64,000 nt of DNA. Origin: Rhinopomastus cyanomelas (lineage: Eukaryota > Chordata > Aves > Bucerotiformes > Rhinopomastidae). Under the pieces are notes generated by a model. That model was not told the origin of the DNA and did no database searches. It was given only the letters and a program-made list of their open reading frames with translations. Positions 39,201 through 48,200 of this stretch are shown piece after piece. Position 1 is the stretch's first letter, and the number at the start of each line of letters is the position of its first letter. A program made the translations under genes and the position numbers. The stretch covers positions 8,105 through 72,104 of the forward strand of contig VXBP01003505.1 of NCBI GenBank assembly GCA_013400115.1, in the 5' to 3' direction.

Positions 39201-42200
39201 CCCGCTCACTGTGTCTCCAGGCTACAATAAAACAGGTTCACAAATGAACCACCGCTGAGCGCAGCGAGTGACGGCGGCCTCACAGGAGGGAAAGAGCAAG
39301 GGCTTCAGACACACTGGCAAGCACCTTAAGTGCTAACTGGGAGCCGGGATGGGCTACACCCTAGCACCCATCAGCTGGCAGAGCTCAGTCTGCTGGGGGA
39401 TACCTCCAGGTCTGCTGGGGGATACCTCCAGGTCTGCTGGGGGATACCTCCAGGTCTGCTGGAAGAGTTCTAGTGCAGCCAAGCTGGGAAAAGCAGTGAA
39501 ATGAGGTCAAGGTGAGTTTGCTGATCCACACTAACTTCCTCTAGTTCTCTGCTGCAGGCTAACACGTCTGGCAAACCCTCCTGCAGTGACTTAAAACACA
39601 GGTTATCCTCCATCATCCCAATTGTCCTGCTAGAAGGCCACACACACACGCTGACAAGGATGGGGAAAATTGCAGTCTGACTGTCTGCAGGCCCATCCAC
39701 AGCAGGTCACATCAGGGAATGAACTGAAGCAGTACAACAGCAGGGATCCAGGTTTGTGGAAGAGGCAATGTCAGAATATCATGGGTGTTTTTCAAGGTTT
39801 CTTGATAACTGTATGAAAAAAATATTACATCTAGAAGAAAAATGTAATTCTAAGGAGTTTCACAGTTCAGATTCTTCACTCAGAAGAATGATTTTCACCA
39901 AAACTGGTACATTTGTGTGTAGGCTTTTCATCCACTTGCAGCACAAGCTGTTAATAATCAGAACCTGTACAATGCAGTTAAAGAATCAAATAATTATTGA
40001 GGCTGGAAAAGACCTCTGAGCTCATCCAGCCCTGCCCTGGCTCATCACCACATTGGCCAGACCAGGGCACTAAGGGTCACAGCCAGGCTGCCCTTCAACA
40101 CCTCCAGGGATGGGGACTCCACCACAGTCCACCCTTTCCATGAGGAAGGGCTTCCTAACATCCAACCTAACCCTCCCCTGACACCTTCAGGCCCTGCCCT
40201 CTTGTCCTGGCACTGCGTGGGAGAAAGCCTGACCCTCACCTGACTACAACTTCCCCTCAGGTACCTATAGAGAAGGATANCACAGCCAGGCTGCCCTTCA
40301 ACACCTCCAGGGATGGGGACTCCACCACAGTCCACCCTTTCCATGAGGAAGGGCTTCCTAACATCCAACCTAACCCTCCCCTGACACCTTCAGGCCCTGC
40401 CCTCTTGTCCTGGCACTGCGTGGGAGAAAGCCTGACCCTCACCTGACTACAACTTCCCCTCAGGTACCTATAGAGAAGGATAAGATCATAGAATCATTAG
40501 GGATTGGAAGGGACCTCGAAAGATCATCCAGTCCAATCCCCCTGCCACAGCAGGATCACCTAGACCAAGCTGCACAGGAGTACATCCCCCCTGTGTCTCT
40601 CCTCCTCTTCTGCTCAGATCCTTGTGGGTGGAGCAGGACTTTGAAATAAGAGTGACTTGTCCACACTTCCACACCAGAGTATTGCAACAGATAAAACTAT
40701 CCCCAAATAAGTAAGACCATTGCATCAATGCCCAAGTAAGACATATGAAGCATAAATGGAGAGTGATGGTAGTGTCATCTTGTTGCCTGACTGAAGATTA
40801 AGGTACAAAACAAGCAGAGAAAAACCTTCAAAAGCCAAAGGATTTTACAAACACCAAGGAAAAAATGAGTCAATGATTCATATATACACAGCACGCCGTG
40901 AGATCCAAGCAGACATCCTGAGGCTGCTGCTGACAAAGGAGCACACAAGAAAAGGAGGTACTTAGTGTGAGCAGCCTCAAGCACGAGGTACAAGAGGACT
41001 GAAAGAAACGCCCAGTTACAGGGCAGCACCTCAGCTGTGCTCATACAATAACATTCAGAAGGTCTGAGAAAGCTGATGAGGGGAACAGAGCATCGCCCTG
41101 CTGAGGAGAGGCTGAGGGAGCTGGGTCTCTTGAGCTTGGAAGAAAGGAGACTGAGGGGTGACCNNNNNNNNNNNNNNNNNNNNNNNNNNNNNNNNNNNNN
41201 NNNNNAATATGTGAAGGGTGGGGGTCAGGAGAATGGAGCCAGGCTCTGCTCAGGGGCACCCACTGATAGGACAAAGGGCTATGGGTGTCAGCTGGAGCAT
41301 AGGAGGTTCCACATCAATGTGAGAAGGACCTTCTTCCCAGTGAGGGTGACAGAGCCCTGGAAGGGGCTGCCCAAGGGGCTTGTGGAATCTCCTTCTCTGG
41401 AGATGTTTGAAACCTGCCTGGACATGTTCCTGTGCAGCTGGGACTAGGGATCCTGCTCTGGGAGGGGCAGTGGACTAGATGATCTCTTGAGGTCCCTTCC
41501 AATCCCCACTGTTCTGTGATTCTGTGAAAAGACAAAAGCTGCCACTCATTAACTGTGAAAACACCTCAAAGCCCTTAAAAAACAATCCAAGCACATGAAG
41601 AACATGGTCCAGCTGAAAAATACAAGCATACAAGGACAAGATGTGGCCACTGCAGCTTCACAAGGACTAGTGTCCTAGTCAAAGATAAACAGGATCCGTT
41701 TGTTGTTGGCTCTGTCCTGAGCACGTGCCCACCCTGAGGATGCCCGGCCCCGGAGGCTCTAGATCTTCCTATTGCTGCTGTTATTGTTGTTATTATTATT
41801 AAATCATTTTAGTTTCCAACCTCAACAAAAGCCTGGCAATTCCCTTTTTTCCCCTCTTCCCTTGGGAAAAAGGGAAATCCTGTCCTGTGATCTGGCCAGC
41901 CTCAGGCAACTGGCCACAAACAGGCTCTAAATTCCAAGAAACAAAAAAGCAAAGTCCTTTGAAAAGAGAAAAATGAAGACCCAGAACTACAGATTATTCC
42001 ATTACAGCTCCAAAAGGAAAGGCAGAAACAAGGGAAAATGAGAGAACAGAGACAAGATTCTGAGCAGGTACGTGCAGGGCTTTTGAGGGAAAGGAATGAT
42101 GATAAGGTAGAAGATAAATGGTCTCCTAGAAGGTAGCTGAAGGAGCACAGGCAAGGCTTCCAAACAAACACACTCTCTTCTAAAAGTATATAAATAATGT

Positions 42201-45200
42201 AAAGCTAAAAACCCTCTTATCTACATCAGAAGGATTCAGAGACAGTGCTCGAACTGTTTCTAAAAAACAAACATCAGAAGCCTGGAGAAGATGAGACTCA
42301 GGGGGATCTTATCCTTCTCTATAACTACTTGAAGGGAGGTTGTAGTCAGTGGGCATCTGGCTCTTCTCCCAGGCAACCAGCGACAGGATGAGAGGGCAGG
42401 GCCTGAAGCTGCACCAGGGAAGGGTTAGGTTGGATGTTAGGAAGCCCTTCCTCAGGGAAAGGGTCATCAGAGGCTGGAATGGACTGCCAAGAGCAGTGGT
42501 GGAGTCCCCATCCCTGGAGGTGTTGAAGGGCAGCCTGGCTGTGGCCCTGAGTGCTCTGGTCTGGCCGCTGTGGTGATGTTAGGTCCTGGGCTGGGTTGGA
42601 TGATCTTAGAGGTCTTTGCCAGCCTCAGTAATTCTGTGAAGAATCGACAATGCTTTGGCAGAATGGCACCTCTCCTGGTAGAGAAAGTGTGTTCAGGAAT
42701 GGGGACAGACTAGCAGAACCCTCTACACAGCTCTGACTCCTATTCTAGATCTGCTACCGCTGTAACCCCACAACAGAGAGTTTTGAGTGGCTTTCAGTTT
42801 TGGAAAATGGAATCAAAGGTTGCACCCATCATCCCAAACTCTTTGTGCTGATGAGAATTCAGGTATCATGCACACAGAAACACAGGCCACAGCTGGGCAT
42901 GGAACCGGGGTGGGTTTTGTTCAGGCTCTGCTTAGGGGCACCCCATGATAGAACAAGGGGCAATGGGTGTGAGCTGAAGCAGAGGAGGTTCCACATCAAC
43001 ATGAGAAGGAACTTCTTCCCAGTGAGGGTGACAGAGCCCTGGCAGGGGCTGCCCAGGGGGGTTGTGGAGTCTCCTTCTCTGGAGATATTTAAAACCCACC
43101 TGGATGTGTTCCTGTGTGACTGGATCTAGGTGATCCTGCTGTGTCAGGGGGATTGGACTGGCTGATCTTTCGAGGTCACTTCCAATCCCTAATGTGATTC
43201 GGTGATCCAGCCTGTCTGGGTGCCTCTGTGGAGCCTCCCTACTCTCAAGCGGATAAGAACACGTTAAGAAGGATTTAGAGTGTAAAAATAAGCCTGAGTA
43301 GGAAAATAAGAAGAAGACAGAAAAACTAGAACAGCAGCCAAAATACAACATCATGTTTTATTTACTAAGGAGTATTACTCACTAGGTTAGACCACATGGA
43401 ACAGGACAAAGAGCACAGGCAGTGCATTAGAAAGGAGATGCCACTGCAACAGACCTGCAGAAACAGCCAGTGTAGTTTTGGGCTGTGCACACAGGCTGAA
43501 TCTCACTGCAGAGTGGTCTCTAACTGTAGGTACAGTGTGTTAAAGCACCTGAAACACTGCATCTCTCCTGAAGCCCAGTGCCAAGAGTATAATGAATGTA
43601 CCCAAACAAAGCCTCACTTAGCTAAAAGACTTCTAAGTACCAAAGCATTATCCCATAAGCTTCCCCAGAGGCAGGTTCCTGCTGCTACATCCCACACAGA
43701 GAAATCAGACACTCTTGCTTGTTTCCCCAAGCAGTATCCACCACCTCTGATAGAGTTAAAAAAAAACCATCAAAACAAACCAAAACAGAAGCACAGCTTC
43801 CCCATCAGCTGGGATGCTGAGAGCTTGGACCAGATAAGGTATTTAGAAAACAGCCTTGCCCAGATGCTCCTCTGGCACGGGATGAACTGCAATTTGTTTC
43901 TCACCTCTGCCTCTCTTTTTTGGAAATGACTGCTGCTGAAATTGGCTGGGAACAGGCATTTGATCTCAAATCGTTCCTCGTTGCAAACAGCTACACGATA
44001 GCATCAACAGAGCTGAGGCACAGACTCGCTGCAGGAGCTGACACTCAGCAATTTATTCTGTTGAGAGGATAAATTTCACACAATCATGGACATTAGGGAT
44101 TGGAAGGGACCTCGAAAGATCATCTAATCCAGTTCCCCTGGCAGAGCAGGATCCCCTGGATCAAGCTGCACAGGAACATGTGCAGGTGGATTTTAAATGT
44201 CTCCAGAGAAGGAGACTCCACAACCCCCCTGGGCAGGAGTCTCCATCCCACATCGGGGTGCACCATACGTTAGTAATCAATCACAAACACACCAGAGGAA
44301 GTGGAATGAGCACTCAGAGAGTCAGAATGATGCAGTACTTTTGTTGTGCTAACAGGCACTTGAGCTCACACAGCCTAGCTAATGAATGAAACACTGGAGG
44401 GCAAGGCGAGCAAGCAGGTACTTCAAGTAAAATTAAGCTTTCAGGAAAGCCACTAGTGAGGTTCTGAAAGGAGCACACCTCCCCATCAATCACACCGGCA
44501 GGAGACACTTGTCCTGAGTTCCCCTAATGAGCAGAGACAAGGAGTAACAGACATCAACTCAAGTACCATGCCCAGAAGGGAAACAGAACACTGCCAAAGG
44601 AGAAATCCCAAATGTGCTCCTCCTTGATAGAGGAGCTACAAAGAGCAACAGACAGCAGGCAATACATCAGATGTATTATGGTGCAGGCTTGCAGCCAAGC
44701 CCACGATGCTAAGAATAATAAGCAAGCCAATGGATGTTTAGAACATTTTGTTTTCTACATAGGACCAAAAGGAAATAATCATTCAAACGCGGCAAATATC
44801 ACCAGATAGAAGGCTGTTTCCTGAAAAGAAACCGTGGCCTCTCCCAAGCATTCCCTGTTTGAAGCTACTCTGGCTTATCACAGCATTAGAGCATCTTTCG
44901 AGGGAACAATCTGCAATCAGCTAATGTTCCCCGAGGAGCAACTCTCTAGCTTACCCAGACAGGGCAGATACTGCTGAGGTTGGAAGTTTACTGTGAAATG
45001 CCTGATTTACCCAGGAAATTACTCGAGAACATCTCAGGCGGATAAATACATGTTACTGCAGTCTGGAGTGAGCGTTTCGTAAAGGCACAGAGCATTCAGA
45101 GGCTCTTTGTGATCAAACCTGCTTCGGAGAAGGAAACTCCTAGGGGCTGCAGAACAGACAGGCAATAGTCCTTGCAGAGAGTAACAGATGTCAGAGTCCA

Positions 45201-48200
45201 TATCTGACAGATCAGCCAGCTTCAGGAGGCTGCAAGGTCATGGAATCAAGATGGTTGGAAAGGGACCTCCAGGATCAGCAAGTCAATACCACAGCCCAAC
45301 AGCTCCCTAACCCCTACATCACGGCCTCAAGTGCTCTCTAGCTACTGGGTTTTTAAACACCTCCAGGGATGGGGACTCCACCACCACCCTGGGCAGCCTG
45401 TTCCAGTGCCCAGCCACTCTCAGGAAAGAACTTCTCCCTAAGATCAATCTAAACCTCGCCTGATGCAACTTGAGGCTATTTCCTCTCACCTTATCATTAA
45501 TAATTTGGGAGAAGAGAGCAGCACCAGCCTTGCTACAACCTCCTTTGAGGTAGTTGTAGAGAGCAAGGTCTTTTCAGCCTCCTCTTCTCTAGACTTAAGA
45601 ACCCCAGGTCCCTCAGCCGCTCTGCACAGGGCCTGTTTTCCAGCCCTGTCCTCAGCTTCGTTGCCCTTCTCTGGACCAGCTCCAGCACCTCAATGTCCTT
45701 CTTACACTGTGACTCCCAACACTGGACCCAGTACTCAAGGTGCAGTCTCATGAGTGCAGAGCACAGAGGCACCATCACCTCCCTACTCCTGCTGGTAAGA
45801 TGCTGCCAACCCAAGTGAACGCAGCTAATCCTAAGGAGAACACGTGTGTGTCCCCCCATAACTGTAGGGCATGTACTGCTTACTGCAAGGTTTTCTGGAC
45901 CACAAAGGAAATCAGGCAAGCAGCTGCACAAGAAGGCTGACCCTACTCTCCTGTGAGATGTCAGGTCTGCCCAAAAGGGGTAACGGGGTTGTAGAACATC
46001 CAGCTCATGACACTTCAAGGGATCACCATAGCTGGCACTAACAGGCTATTTCCAGCTGTACCTGCAGTCCTCCTGAGAACACACTCATGATGCTACAGGT
46101 TCACAGAACACACCTTTGGAAGTTTGAACGGTGAAGAACTCGGAGTCTCCTGAAACATAATGTCCTGCAGGTGCACACAGAGAGCCTCACAAAGCGAGCC
46201 CCAACCACACGCACCTCCCCAAGCTTTCCTCACTCTCACAAGCAGGAGACACTGTGTTCAAGCACACGCTGTGTGGGTGGCAGCAAGACTCGGAGTGGTT
46301 TGGAGCTCCTGCATCACACTGAGATGTGAGGTATTCTGGATGAAATGCTGTGTACTTGGATCCTCGCAGCGCCATTCACGGCATCGCTCACACGGGCAGA
46401 ACCTGAGGCTGGGGGCTGAGCTGTTGGACAGCAGTGTAGGAGAAAGGGACCTGGGGGTCCTGGTGGTCAGCAGGATGACCAGGAGCCAGCAGGGTGCTCT
46501 TATGGCCAAGAGGCCCAACGGCATCCTGGGGAGGATCAGAAGGGGGGTGGTTAGCAGATGGAGAGAGGTTCTTCTCATCCTCTGCTCTGCCCTGGTGAGA
46601 CCGCATCTGGATGATTGTGTCCGGTTGTGGGCCCCTCAGTACAAGAGGGATGTGGAACTGCTGGAGAGAGTCCAGCGTAGGGCAACGAGGATGATGAAGG
46701 AGGTGGAGCACCTCCCTTATGAGGAGAGGCTGAGGGAGCTGGGTTTCTTAGCTTGGAAAAGAGGAGACTGAGGGGTGACATCATTAATGTCTATAAATAT
46801 TTGAAGGGTGGGTGTCAGGAGGATGGAGCCAGGCTCTGCTCAGTGTCATCTAGTGATAGGACAAGGGGCAATGGTTGTGAGCTGGAACATAGAAGGTTCC
46901 ACATCAATATGAGAAGGAACTTCTTCTCAGTGAGGGTGACGGAACCCTGGAAGGGGCTGCCCAGGGGGGTTGTGGAGTCTTCTTCACTGGAGACGTTTAA
47001 GACCCACCTGGATGTGTTCCTGTGTGACTTGGTCTAGGTGATCCTGCTGTGTCAGGGGGATTGGACTGGATGATCTTTCGAGGTCCCTTCCAACCCCTCA
47101 TGATTCTATGATGTGTTAGCCAAAGCACATCCTGTATCTCTCGACTCGGACTAGAAACGTGACGGCATCGCTAAAACAACGGGCACGTAGCGCTGAGCTG
47201 TGTCACACAGACAGACTCAGAGTGAACATAATCACACGATCACACGGTTTATCTTGTTCCCTAACAAACAACTTGCATCTGTGGGCTCTCAGCTACCAAA
47301 GGGGATAAAAAGGAAGAGCAGCCCTGTTAACAATACCGCTGCCTGGGAAGACCCCAGGCGTGTTGGCACACACGGTTATTCCAAACCTACTGCCTGATCA
47401 GCACACAAACCATTGAAAATGCAGGAAGACATCAGCTTGATGTGGACAGACATTTTACTTCGGCAAAGCTCTAGTTGGTTTCTTGCAGCCTCACTGCACA
47501 GTGAAAACCCACTACACCCCTGAGGGGTACTCGTGTGCACGACACCGTGAAAAAGACACTCTCTCTCACTTCAGTACACCACGACGAAGACTTCTGCTGA
47601 GGTAACAATGAGTGGCAGTTAAGGCTGTTTGACTGACTGGTTTAGCAGAAGCATGGAGCTGTGTTTTTAGAAAATTAAACACCTAAGAAGGAAACACCTA
47701 AGCAAAGACTTACGATGCAGAAGCCTAGAAAAACAAGGCATTAAAATCAGTGCAAACTCCTCCTTTGCCTAGGTATGCATAGGGATGGAAAAGCTGGGAC
47801 TGCGCACACATCAGAGGCAGAAAGGCCTGAAAAGGAAGGATTGAACCCTTGAATGGATAACACTTTGCCACCACTGACACCCCAAAGCACGGTAAGATCA
47901 GAGACCACTTATGCTGGGACAATACAGCAGAGTTTCTGCCTTGGAGAGGACAATAACATCGAGACTAAAATGTTATCCAAGCACACCAGTAGAGGAAGAA
48001 CTCAGGCAAATAGTAAGTAAGCACAGGGCAGGGCTTTTTACATGGGTGCATAGCGAGAGGGGAGATTGAGGTTGAACATGAGGAACAAATTCTTTGCTGT
48101 GAGGGTGCTGAGATGCTGGAACAGGTTGCCCAAGTGAGTTGTGGCTGCCCCATCCCTGGCAGTGTTGAAGGCCAGGTTGGCTGGGGCCCTAAGTAACCTG

